Assembly: GCF_014297445.1 (NCBI RefSeq)
Contig: NZ_JACORU010000001.1
Coordinates: 868,001-932,000 of the forward strand
Direction: 5' to 3'
Source: Ramlibacter albus
Lineage (GTDB): Bacteria > Pseudomonadota > Gammaproteobacteria > Burkholderiales > Burkholderiaceae_C
DNA: 64,000 nt
The position numbers and the translations under genes are program-made. The notes under the pieces were generated by a model. It searched no databases and was not told the origin of the DNA. It saw nothing but the letters and a program-made list of their open reading frames with translations. Below, piece by piece: positions 45,076-52,887 of the stretch (within the stretch, counting starts at the first letter, position 1; each line of letters opens with the position of its first letter).

Positions 45076-46154
45076 GGTTTCGGCACGGCGTAAAGGACGC
45101 TGTCGAAGGTATTGGCCTGGTGCTGCCCGACGTGGAAGTCGTAGCCGGGGCACATCTCGAACAGCAGCTCCGGCAGCTCCCAGAGGTCCTGCGGGTTGTG
45201 GTACAGCGAGACGGCGAGCACCGGGCGCGAACGCTCGATGAGGCGGCGCGCGCCGCGCAGCGCCATCGCCTCGCCGCCTTCGACGTCGAGCTTGAGCATC
45301 CCGATGCTTTCGTTGGGGAGCAGCTCGTCGAGCGCGACCGCTGCGACGCTCACGCTCCCATCGCCGACGCGGCTGGCCTCGCCTTCATCGGCGGTGAAGG
45401 ACAGCATGCGGTAGCGGTCCGCAGCGGCAAGCGGCAGGCAAACGGCAGGCACCTTCTCACCGGCCACGCGCGCGGCGAGCTTCGCGAAGTTGGCCGGGTC
45501 CGGCTCCAGCAGCCACGCACGGGAACACTTCACGCGTGGCAGCGCGAGCAGGTCCGCGAACGTGTCGCCGTCGTACGCGCCGCAGTCGACGTACGCGATC
45601 GGCTTTTCCGCGAAGCGCGCAAGCGTGTAGCTGTTGAAGTAGCGCGGCTCCTCGCTCAACCGGCTGGAGAACGGCAGGTCCTGCCCCAGGCGGAAGGCGA
45701 GCGTGCGCGCGAACGTGGCGCGGCTCTCCTCGTCGGCCAGCCTTTCGGCGACGGCGGCCGCGCGTTCCACGTTGGCGAGCAGGAACTCGCGGCGCGAAAG
45801 CCAGTAACGCCAGCCGAGCGCGTCCGCGAACTGGTCGTAGAGCTCGTGCGCGAGGAAGGGCGCCTCGAAGCCGTGCGAGCTCGCGAGCGCGTGCATGCCG
45901 TCCAGCGGCAGGAAGTGGTTGTAGATGCCGACGGCGAGCTGCTCGCCGCGGCTCGACGCCGGCAGGTCGGCCCACGCCTGCACCGGCAGGCCCAACACGT
46001 TGGTGGCCTTCGGTTGGGTCTCGACGAAACCCGCGACATCGAAGCCCTGCGACTGCAGTGCACGGCACACCGCACGGCCGAACAAGCCGGCGCCGAAGAT
46101 CCAGACGCGCGACTCGCGCTTGAGCGCCCGGCACGGCTCGGCGCGCCGCTTCAT
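45072..46154 (-). CDS. FkbM family methyltransferase with N-terminal Rossmann-like domain
   Basis: A 360-residue protein in two parts. The N-terminal part (about 10-90) has a dinucleotide-like 'VWIFGAGLFGRAVCRALQ' and a 'GFVETQPKATNVLGLPV' pattern. The C-terminal FkbM methyltransferase (about 160-355) has 'YVDCGAYDGDTFADLL', 'LLEPDPANFAKL' and 'GMLKLDVEGGEAMALRGA'. FkbM enzymes O-methylate sugars or secondary metabolites using S-adenosylmethionine. Start is uncertain: ATG 46154 gives a natural N-terminus, while an in-frame ATG at 46208 adds a Ser-rich 18-residue stretch and overlaps the upstream gene. Neither has a good ribosome site. Probably methylates a hydroxyl of the glycan. Confidence 0.85.
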   Translation of the reverse strand: MKRRAEPCRALKRESRVWIFGAGLFGRAVCRALQSQGFDVAGFVETQPKATNVLGLPVQAWADLPASSRGEQLAVGIYNHFLPLDGMHALASSHGFEAPFLAHELYDQFADALGWRYWLSRREFLLANVERAAAVAERLADEESRATFARTLAFRLGQDLPFSSRLSEEPRYFNSYTLARFAEKPIAYVDCGAYDGDTFADLLALPRVKCSRAWLLEPDPANFAKLAARVAGEKVPAVCLPLAAADRYRMLSFTADEGEASRVGDGSVSVAAVALDELLPNESIGMLKLDVEGGEAMALRGARRLIERSRPVLAVSLYHNPQDLWELPELLFEMCPGYDFHVGQHQANTFDSVLYAVPKP

Positions 46155-46185
46155 CGCGTCGAACGCGCTGACAGAGCTACTAGAG

Positions 46186-47334
46186 CTAATAGAGTTTGAT
46201 GAGCTCATTGGGGTAGCGCTGCGCGAGTTGCTTCTCGATCTCGTCCTGGAAGCGGAAGGACGAGACCAGCACCGGAAGCCGCGGATGTTTCGCGATCTCC
46301 GCCGGTGCGACGATCGGGCTGCCGCCCATCCGCGAACCCTGCAGGTTGGGGTTGGCATCGGCAAGCAGGCGCACCTGCGCGCCGCAACGCGGCCCCAGCT
46401 GCGGCAGCAAGCGCGCCGTGTGCGAGCCCGCGCCGTAAACGATCATCTCGCGGGCCGGCACGCGCGCCAGCGCCTTGTCGAGGCGGCCGCCGCAGACTTC
46501 GAGATAGCGGCGCATCGTCGCCGCGTCGTTTTCGCTGCGCCGCGGCACGGACCCCGGCTTGCCGGTGACCTGGTACAGCGCGAGCAGCGCCCGACCGCTC
46601 ATGCCGCCGCATTCGACGTAGCGGTGGCTCAGGGGCGCGGCGCCGAGCGTCGCCATCAATGCGTCGAGGCTGTCGCGGCTGAAGTACTGGATGTGTTCGA
46701 GCGAGAGCTCGCCGAAGGGCTCGCCGCGTTCGCCATCGAAGGTCTCGAGGGCCGGCACGTCCACCATCAGGTGCGTGCCCGGCCGCAGCCGGGCGAACAG
46801 CCCCGCCATGTCGCGCTGCGGGTCCCACAGGTGCTCCAGCACGGCCATCACCATGACGACGCTCGCTTCGGCAATCGGCACGACCTCGTGGCAATCGGCC
46901 ATGGAGCCGCGGCGGACGCCCGTCAAGCCGAACAGCTCGTTGGCAAGCTTGCCCGCGTTCGGCGCCGGGTCCACGCCGTGAAGGTTGGTGTAGCCCGCGC
47001 GCTTGAGGAGGGACAGCAGCGTGCCGCTGCCGCAGCCGACATCGACGACCGGCGCGTCCCTCGCCACGACGTTCTCGATCAGCGCCGCGGCCGCTTCGCC
47101 GCGCGCGGCGTCCACGACCGACACGACGCTCGAATGGTCGTACTTGGAATAGCGCGCGTAGTACCGCGAATAGTCCGGCTCCGGTGGCAGCTCGCCCGCG
47201 AACACGAAGCCGCACTCGGCGCACTCGTGCACCGCGTAGCTCATGTCGAGCGCGTCCAGCGCCGCCATGGCGTTGGTGAACAGCAGCTTGCTGCCACGCG
47301 AACGGCACAGCGGGCAGGCGCGCACAACGCTCAT
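46186..47334 (-). CDS. Class I SAM-dependent methyltransferase, zinc-finger/Methyltransf_14 type
   Basis: A 382-residue sugar C- or O-methyltransferase of the TylC3-like layout. An N-terminal zinc-binding module has Cys pairs 'CPLC' (7-10) and 'CAEC' (about 38-41). The SAM-binding domain (about 85-200) has 'VVDVGCGSGTLLSLLKRAGY'. A C-terminal domain (about 285-380) carries 'MIVYGAGSHTARLLPQL' and 'GSPIVAPAEIAKHPRLPVLV'. TylC3-type enzymes C-methylate keto-deoxysugars, which fits the nearby dideoxysugar genes. Coupled to the NeuB-like gene by an ATGA overlap. Confidence 0.87.
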   Translation of the reverse strand: MSVVRACPLCRSRGSKLLFTNAMAALDALDMSYAVHECAECGFVFAGELPPEPDYSRYYARYSKYDHSSVVSVVDAARGEAAAALIENVVARDAPVVDVGCGSGTLLSLLKRAGYTNLHGVDPAPNAGKLANELFGLTGVRRGSMADCHEVVPIAEASVVMVMAVLEHLWDPQRDMAGLFARLRPGTHLMVDVPALETFDGERGEPFGELSLEHIQYFSRDSLDALMATLGAAPLSHRYVECGGMSGRALLALYQVTGKPGSVPRRSENDAATMRRYLEVCGGRLDKALARVPAREMIVYGAGSHTARLLPQLGPRCGAQVRLLADANPNLQGSRMGGSPIVAPAEIAKHPRLPVLVSSFRFQDEIEKQLAQRYPNELIKLY

Positions 47335-48875
47335 GCCGTGCGCGGCTCGTGCCAGAAGTTCAGGAACGACTTGCGCGCGGTGTTCGCCGCGATGGCCGGG
47401 TCGGTGTAGTACGAGTCGGCCTTGTCGTGGTTCGTCGAGATCTCCTCGAAGATCACGTCGGTGAGCGCGACGAAGCGGTGGCGCTGCTCGCGCTGCACCG
47501 TCAGCACGTCACCGCGCTTGAGGACGCGCGGCTGCCCGTCGATCCATGTCTCCAGCTCGCCGCTGACCATGAGGAAGGTCTCTTCCTTCTTCAGGTGGTA
47601 CTGCTCCGGATGCTCCTGGCCCTTGAACATGACCAGGATCTTCTTGCAGTACTCGCGGTTCACCACCGTCACCATCGCCAGGCCCGTGCGGGCGTACTCG
47701 GCGATGCCGTAATGGTGGGAGATTTCCAGCGGCTGCCCGGGCGGCGCGGCAACGCCGGCATCGCGCAGCAGGTCGTCCACGCGCAGGGCGATCTGGCGCA
47801 GCTGGCCCAGCAGGTCTTCGCGCGTGACCGCAGCAGCATCCACGGGCTCGCCCGGCGCGATGTCGCGCTGCGCGCGGAACACGGCGTACTTGGACCAGTC
47901 GTTGGCGAGATACTGGCCCGGCTTGGGCGGGAAAGCGAATTCGACGCTGTCGGCACTGAGCACTTCGCCCTTGCGCACGGCACGGCGCGTCCACACGCCG
48001 CGGCGCAGCTCGCGCAGGCTCGCGAGTTCGGCGGCGCTCGGGGCGGGCCAGCCGGCCGGGCCTTTCATCTTGACGGCCTCGCGCGCCGCGGACAGCCACG
48101 CCTTCGTCTGTTCGGGCGACGCGGAGTACGCATTGAGCTTGTAGCTGCCCGCCTCCAGCCCGATGTGCTTCTCGAACACGCGCGCGCCGGTCGCGATGGC
48201 CATCATCACGGGCAGCGTGGCGGAGGGCTCTTCGTGCGTCGAGTAGCCGATGATCGCCTGCGGGTAGGCTTTCGCGAGCTCCGCGATGCGGCCCAGGCGC
48301 AAGTCGTCGTCGGGCGTCGGGTATTCCGCCACGCAGTGCATCAGCGCGAAGCGCTTCTCGCGGTTGGTGAGGAACAGTGCGACGCGGTCCACTTCCTCCT
48401 TCGTCGCGCCACCCGTGGACACCACCAGCGGCAGCTGCGTGCGCACCGCGCGCTCCAGCAGCGGCCAGTCGGTCAGCGAGCAGCTGGCGATCTTGAGGAT
48501 GTCGTAGCCCTCGTTCTCGACGCGCTCCACCGAGACTTCATCGAACGGCGTGCACATGACGAGCAGGCCGAGTTGCCGGGCACGCGTGCGCATGCGCTCG
48601 AACTGGCCGGCGTCCAGCCGCGTCTCCTCGAAGCGCTTGACCAGCTTGATCGTGTGGTCGCCCTTCGCGCTCGAATGCACGAAGGTGTCCAGGTCGCGGT
48701 ACTGGAACTTGATCGCGCAGTCGAACTCGGGGAACTGCGCCGCGATCGCGGCATAGGTCTCGACGATGCGCACCCCGTGCTCCACGTCGCCCATGTGGTT
48801 GTTCGCCATCTCGAAGACGAACAGGGGGCGCGTGAAGATCGATGCGCGGCGCGTCTTGCTGTCGGTGGTTGTCAT
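47331..48875 (-). CDS. NeuB-family sialic-acid-synthase-like protein with SAF and cupin domains
   Basis: A 514-residue three-domain protein. The NeuB TIM-barrel (about 15-275) has 'FEMANNHMGDVEHGVRIV', 'AIKFQYRDLDTF' and 'KIASCSLTDWPLLE', then 'GYSTHEEPSATLPVMMAIA', the place of the usual 'GYSDHT' motif. An SAF/antifreeze-like domain (about 287-350) has 'RRAVRKGEVLSADSVEFAFP'. A C-terminal cupin (about 385-500) has 'HPEQYHLKKEETFLMVSGEL' and 'REQRHRFVAL' with candidate metal ligands, similar to D-lyxose-isomerase-like cupins. NeuB enzymes condense phosphoenolpyruvate with an aldose to make nonulosonic acids; the exact acceptor here is unknown. GAGAGGTGA precedes the start, 26 bp after the ThDP gene. 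Confidence 0.87.
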   Translation of the reverse strand: MTTTDSKTRRASIFTRPLFVFEMANNHMGDVEHGVRIVETYAAIAAQFPEFDCAIKFQYRDLDTFVHSSAKGDHTIKLVKRFEETRLDAGQFERMRTRARQLGLLVMCTPFDEVSVERVENEGYDILKIASCSLTDWPLLERAVRTQLPLVVSTGGATKEEVDRVALFLTNREKRFALMHCVAEYPTPDDDLRLGRIAELAKAYPQAIIGYSTHEEPSATLPVMMAIATGARVFEKHIGLEAGSYKLNAYSASPEQTKAWLSAAREAVKMKGPAGWPAPSAAELASLRELRRGVWTRRAVRKGEVLSADSVEFAFPPKPGQYLANDWSKYAVFRAQRDIAPGEPVDAAAVTREDLLGQLRQIALRVDDLLRDAGVAAPPGQPLEISHHYGIAEYARTGLAMVTVVNREYCKKILVMFKGQEHPEQYHLKKEETFLMVSGELETWIDGQPRVLKRGDVLTVQREQRHRFVALTDVIFEEISTNHDKADSYYTDPAIAANTARKSFLNFWHEPRTA

Positions 48876-48901
48876 GCGGGTCACCTCTCGGGTGCGGGTA
48901 T

Positions 48902-50776
48902 CTACAGGCCGCGCGCCGCGAGCGAGGCGGGCGCGACTTCGCCGCCCATCCATTCGCGCAGCACGTCGATGGGCAGCAAAGGGGTCATGTCTTCGAGCGG
49001 CATGGAGAGCATGCTGCCGTCCGGCTGCGGCAGCGAGGCGCATCGCGGCCACAAGGCTTCGTCCTTGACGAGGCCGACGCGCAGCAGGCGCGGGCCGCTC
49101 GCCTTGGGGTCCATGAGGCGTGCCAGCGCGCCGCCCACGTTGGCCAGGTCGTCCACCTCGTCGTACGCGATGCCGAAGGCGCCGCAGGTGGCGCGCCAGT
49201 CGGGGAACAGCACGCCCGCCTCGCCGCCGGTGCCGACGTGGCGGCCCTTGAAGTAGTTGCGCTGCGTGAGCCGGATCGACGCGTAGCCCGCGTTGTCCAT
49301 CAGCACGATCGCGAGGTCGGGCGCGCGCGCGCGCAAGGTGGCGAGCTCCTGCAGGTTCATCATCAGGCTGCCGTCGCTTTCGACCAGCACCGCGCGGCGG
49401 CCGGGTTGCGCTTCGCACGCACCGATGGCAGCCGCAAGGCCATAGCCCATCGCGCCGAGGCCGGACGTGAGGAACACGCGCTGGCCCGCGCGGTTGCGAA
49501 AGCCCAGGTAGAACGACTCCACGCACAGGCCGGAGCTGCCGGTGACCACGAGCGCGCCTTCGGGCACGGCCGTCGACAGCTCGTGCGCGACGTCGGCCGA
49601 TTCGATCGGGCCTTTCGCTGCCGGCTTCGCGCCGTCGCGCGCGGGGAAGCGCCGCTTGACGTCGGCGATCCAGGACAGCCACGGGCGGCGATCCGCGGGC
49701 CGCGTTTCCGCCTTGGCGAACGCGGCATCGACCGCGGCGAGCGCGGCCTCGGCCGTCGCCTGCCAGCGGTGCGTGGCCGCACCTTCGAGCTTGGCGAGTT
49801 CGGCCGTGTCGATGTCGAACACGATCTTCTGCGCGTTGCGCGCGAAGCCGCGCGGGTTGTAGGCGGTGACCACGTTGTCCATGCGCGCGCCGATGGTGAT
49901 CAGCAGGTCGCTGCGCTGCACCGCGAGGTTGGCGCAACGCTGGGCGATCGCGCCCGGCCGGCCGGCATTGAGCGGGTCGTCCCACTCCAGCATGTCCATC
50001 GCGTTCCAGGTGAAGACCGCCGGGATCTCGTGGCGGCGCATCACTTCGACAAGACGCTGCGCACAACCGGCGAGCCGCACGCCGTGGCCGACGAGCAGCA
50101 CGGGACGCGACGCACGCGAGACGGCAGCCAGCAATGCGTCGGTGTCCATGGCCCATTGCGCAGGCACGGGCGCCTGTGCGGCCGCCTCGGCGGCAAGCAG
50201 TTCCTTTTCGAAGCGCGCCGCATCGGCGGCCCAGTCGCCGGGATAAGGCGCACCTTGCACGTCCAGCGGCACGTCCACCCAGCACGGCCCCATGCGCCCG
50301 CTGTTGGCGAGGTGCCAGGCCTTGCAGATGCTGCGCAGCGCTTCTTCCGGCGACATCACCGTGGTGGCGAACTTGCACGACGTGGCGGCCATCGCCACGA
50401 CATCGACTTCCTGCGCGCCGCGCTGGCGCACGCCGGTTCCCGCCTTGAGGTCGGCGCGCTTCACCTGCCCCGACACGACGACGAGCGGCGTGGATTCGAT
50501 CCAGGCACCCGCCACGGGCGTGAGGATGTTGGTGGCACCGGGACCGGTCGTCACCATCGCCACGCCGGCATGGCCGCGCACGCGGCCCCAGGCCTCCGCC
50601 GCGATGCCGCAGGCCTGTTCATGGTGGCAATGCACCGGGCCGATCTCCGAGCGGGCCAGCGCGTCGTTCAGATGCATCGCGCCGCCGCCGGGCACGAAGA
50701 AGATCCGGTCCACGCCCTTGGCGCGCAAGTAGGCGAGCAGCGCGTCGGCCGTGGTCATGCGGGGAGTACTGTCCAT
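48902..50776 (-). CDS. ThDP-dependent enzyme, acetolactate-synthase/YerE-like
   Basis: A 624-residue cytosolic thiamine-diphosphate enzyme with the three-domain acetolactate-synthase fold. The pyrimidine-binding domain (about 8-180) has catalytic Glu in 'VHCHHEQACGIAAEAWGRV'. The central domain has 'RPVLLVGHGVRLAG'. The diphosphate-binding domain has 'GLGAMGYGLAAAIGA' and 'ESDGSLMMNLQELATL', where Ser-Asp-Gly replaces the usual Gly-Asp-Gly, and then 'DNAGYASIRLTQRNYF'. Flanked by RfbH and NeuB-like genes, it is unlikely to serve valine synthesis. YerE, which adds a two-carbon unit from pyruvate to CDP-3,6-dideoxy-4-ketoglucose in yersiniose formation, is the best-known analogue (inference). 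It starts 3 bp after the rfbH stop. Confidence 0.85.
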   Translation of the reverse strand: MDSTPRMTTADALLAYLRAKGVDRIFFVPGGGAMHLNDALARSEIGPVHCHHEQACGIAAEAWGRVRGHAGVAMVTTGPGATNILTPVAGAWIESTPLVVVSGQVKRADLKAGTGVRQRGAQEVDVVAMAATSCKFATTVMSPEEALRSICKAWHLANSGRMGPCWVDVPLDVQGAPYPGDWAADAARFEKELLAAEAAAQAPVPAQWAMDTDALLAAVSRASRPVLLVGHGVRLAGCAQRLVEVMRRHEIPAVFTWNAMDMLEWDDPLNAGRPGAIAQRCANLAVQRSDLLITIGARMDNVVTAYNPRGFARNAQKIVFDIDTAELAKLEGAATHRWQATAEAALAAVDAAFAKAETRPADRRPWLSWIADVKRRFPARDGAKPAAKGPIESADVAHELSTAVPEGALVVTGSSGLCVESFYLGFRNRAGQRVFLTSGLGAMGYGLAAAIGACEAQPGRRAVLVESDGSLMMNLQELATLRARAPDLAIVLMDNAGYASIRLTQRNYFKGRHVGTGGEAGVLFPDWRATCGAFGIAYDEVDDLANVGGALARLMDPKASGPRLLRVGLVKDEALWPRCASLPQPDGSMLSMPLEDMTPLLPIDVLREWMGGEVAPASLAARGL

Positions 50777-50779
50777 TGC

Positions 50780-52105
50780 TTATTCGAAAGACACGCCGAG
50801 GAAGGCCTCGACGCGGCTCACGGCGTAATCGAGCATCTCGGTGGTGAGCTGCGGCTGCAGCCCGATGCAGAAGGTGTTGTTCATCACGATGTCGCTGTTG
50901 CGCAAATCGCCGACGGCGCGCCAGTTGCGCCCCATCATCGACGGCTGCCTCGTGATGTTGCCCGCGAACAGCAGGCGCGTGCCCACCCGTTGCTGGTCGA
51001 GATACGTGAGAAGGTCCACGCGCGTCACGGGCGCGTTGTCTTTCAGCGTCAGCGGGAAGCCGAACCACGACGGGTCGGAGTGCTCGGTCGGCTCGGGCAG
51101 CACGAGGTACTCCTCGCAGCTCGCCAACTTGTCACGCAGGTACTTGAAGTTGGCCCTGCGCTGCGCGATGAAGTCCGGCGCCTTCTGCAGCTGCGCGAGC
51201 CCGCAGGCCGCCTGCATGTCCGTGATCTTCAGGTTGTAGCCGAGGTGGCTGTAGATGTACTTGTGGTCGTAGCCCTCGGGCAGGTCGCCCAGCTTCCAGC
51301 AATAGCGCTTGCCGCAGGTGTTCTCCTTGCCGGGCGGGCAGTAGCAGTCGCGGCCCCAGTCGCGGAAGCTCTCGGCGATCACCTTCAGCTCGGAGTTGTT
51401 GGTGAACACCGCGCCGCCCTCGCCCATCGTGATGTGGTGCGCCGGGTAGAAGCTGAGGGTGCCGAAGTCGCCGAAGGTGCCGACCTTCTGGCCGCGGTAG
51501 GTGGAGCCGAGCGCGTCGCAGCAGTCCTCGATGAGCCACAGGTGGTGCTTCTCGCAGACCTCGCGCACGACGTCGAGGTTGTACGGGTTGCCCAGCGTGT
51601 GGGCGAGCATGATCGCCTTGGTCTTCGGCGAGATGGCCTTGCGCAGGCCGTCGACGTCGATGTTGTAGGTGCCGATGTCGACGTCCACGAACACGGGAAT
51701 GGCACCGAACTGCACGATGGGATTCACCGTGGTGGGGAAGCCCGCCGCCACGCCGATCACCTCGTCGCCGGGCTTGATGGCGCGGCTACCGAGCTTGGGG
51801 CTGGTCAGCGCGCTGAACGCGATGAGGTTCGCGGACGAACCCGAGTTCACCGTCATCGCGTGCTTCACGCCGAGGAAGGCCGCGAGCTCCGTCTCGAACT
51901 GGTCGTTGAAGCGCCCGGTGGTGAGCCAACCGTCGAGCGACGCATCCACCATCGAGCGCAGCTCCTCCGCGCCAATGAGCTTGCCGGTGGCCGGCACCAT
52001 GGTGGCGCCCGGCATGAACGGCTGGCGCTTGAGCGCGATCGCCGCGTATTCGTCCACCAACGCGCCGATGCGCGCGCGCAGGTCCAGGAGCGTGTCCCTG
52101 TTCAT
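50780..52105 (-). CDS. rfbH: RfbH/AscC-type CDP-4-keto-6-deoxyglucose-3-dehydrase (E1)
   Basis: A 441-residue PLP- and [2Fe-2S]-dependent enzyme that removes the C-3 hydroxyl of CDP-4-keto-6-deoxyglucose. It has the DegT fold, but with His223-His224 in '[15 protein letters not shown]' at the site of the usual PLP-binding Lys, the hallmark of E1 dehydrases. The iron-sulfur ligands are complete: Cys196, Cys254, Cys256 and Cys264 give the exact C-x57-C-x1-C-x7-C spacing of E1. It needs an E3 reductase partner, which is not in the window, and CDP-4-keto-6-deoxyglucose from an RfbG, also absent here. Coupled to rfbF by ATGA. Confidence 0.93.
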   Translation of the reverse strand: MNRDTLLDLRARIGALVDEYAAIALKRQPFMPGATMVPATGKLIGAEELRSMVDASLDGWLTTGRFNDQFETELAAFLGVKHAMTVNSGSSANLIAFSALTSPKLGSRAIKPGDEVIGVAAGFPTTVNPIVQFGAIPVFVDVDIGTYNIDVDGLRKAISPKTKAIMLAHTLGNPYNLDVVREVCEKHHLWLIEDCCDALGSTYRGQKVGTFGDFGTLSFYPAHHITMGEGGAVFTNNSELKVIAESFRDWGRDCYCPPGKENTCGKRYCWKLGDLPEGYDHKYIYSHLGYNLKITDMQAACGLAQLQKAPDFIAQRRANFKYLRDKLASCEEYLVLPEPTEHSDPSWFGFPLTLKDNAPVTRVDLLTYLDQQRVGTRLLFAGNITRQPSMMGRNWRAVGDLRNSDIVMNNTFCIGLQPQLTTEMLDYAVSRVEAFLGVSFE

Positions 52106-52887
52106 CGGCGTCCCTCCGGTTGCCACATCTTCCACGGCGGCGAGCCGCTCGCCCACAGTTCCTCGAGGTAGGTCTTGTCGCGCAGCGTGTCCATCGGTTG
52201 CCAGAAGCCGTGATGCATGTAGGCCTGCAGGTTGCCGGCGTGAGCCATCGCCACAAGCGGCCCCGACTCCCACGACGTGTCGTCGCCTTCGATCAGCTCC
52301 AGCACCTTGGGCGAGAGCACGAAGAAGCCGCCATTGATCCAGCCACCGTCGCCCAGCGGCTTTTCCATGAACTGGCGGATGGCCGTGCCATCGAGCTGCA
52401 CCGCGCCGAAGCGGCCCGGCGGCCGCACGGCCGTCATGGTGGCCATGCGGCCGTGGTGGCGGTGGAAGGCGACGAGCTCGGCGATGTCGACGTTGCCGAC
52501 GCCGTCGCCGTACGTCATGCAGAAGTCGCCGTCCTGCACGTACTCCGAGACGCGCTTGACGCGGCCGCCGGTGCCGGTCTTGTCGCCGGTGTCGACCAGC
52601 GTGACGCGCCAGGGTTCGGCGTTGCGGTGGTGCACTTCCATGCGGTTGGAAGCCATGTCGAACGTCACGTCGGACATGTGCAGGAAGTAGTTGGCGAAGT
52701 ACTCCTTGATGACGTAGCCCTTGTAGCCGCAGCAGATCACGAATTCGTGGATGCCGTGGGCCGAGTACATCTTCAGGATGTGCCAGAGGATGGGCCGCCC
52801 GCCGATCTCGATCATCGGCTTGGGCCGCACGCTGGACTCCTCGGAGATCCGCGTTCCCAGCCCGCCCGCAAGGATGACTGCCTTCAT
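52102..52887 (-). CDS. rfbF: Glucose-1-phosphate cytidylyltransferase
   Basis: A 261-residue nucleotidyltransferase making CDP-glucose, the first step to CDP-dideoxyhexoses. The N-terminal motif is '[20 protein letters not shown]', then '[20 protein letters not shown]'. '[19 protein letters not shown]' and 'DTSWESGPL' further in are typical of the family. Length matches RfbF/DdhA (~257). ATGA overlaps link it to the upstream YfhO-type gene and the downstream rfbH. Confidence 0.95.
   Translation of the reverse strand: MKAVILAGGLGTRISEESSVRPKPMIEIGGRPILWHILKMYSAHGIHEFVICCGYKGYVIKEYFANYFLHMSDVTFDMASNRMEVHHRNAEPWRVTLVDTGDKTGTGGRVKRVSEYVQDGDFCMTYGDGVGNVDIAELVAFHRHHGRMATMTAVRPPGRFGAVQLDGTAIRQFMEKPLGDGGWINGGFFVLSPKVLELIEGDDTSWESGPLVAMAHAGNLQAYMHHGFWQPMDTLRDKTYLEELWASGSPPWKMWQPEGRR

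Noticed and set aside
46155-46208. Earlier ATG (46208) for the FkbM methyltransferase
   Set aside because: It adds a Ser-rich stretch with no domain match, overlaps the upstream gene and has no ribosome site; kept only as an alternative.
48902-50776. ThDP enzyme as the housekeeping acetolactate synthase IlvB/IlvI
   Set aside because: No small regulatory subunit gene (ilvH) adjoins it, and it is embedded in a sugar-biosynthesis operon; family similarity alone does not set substrate.
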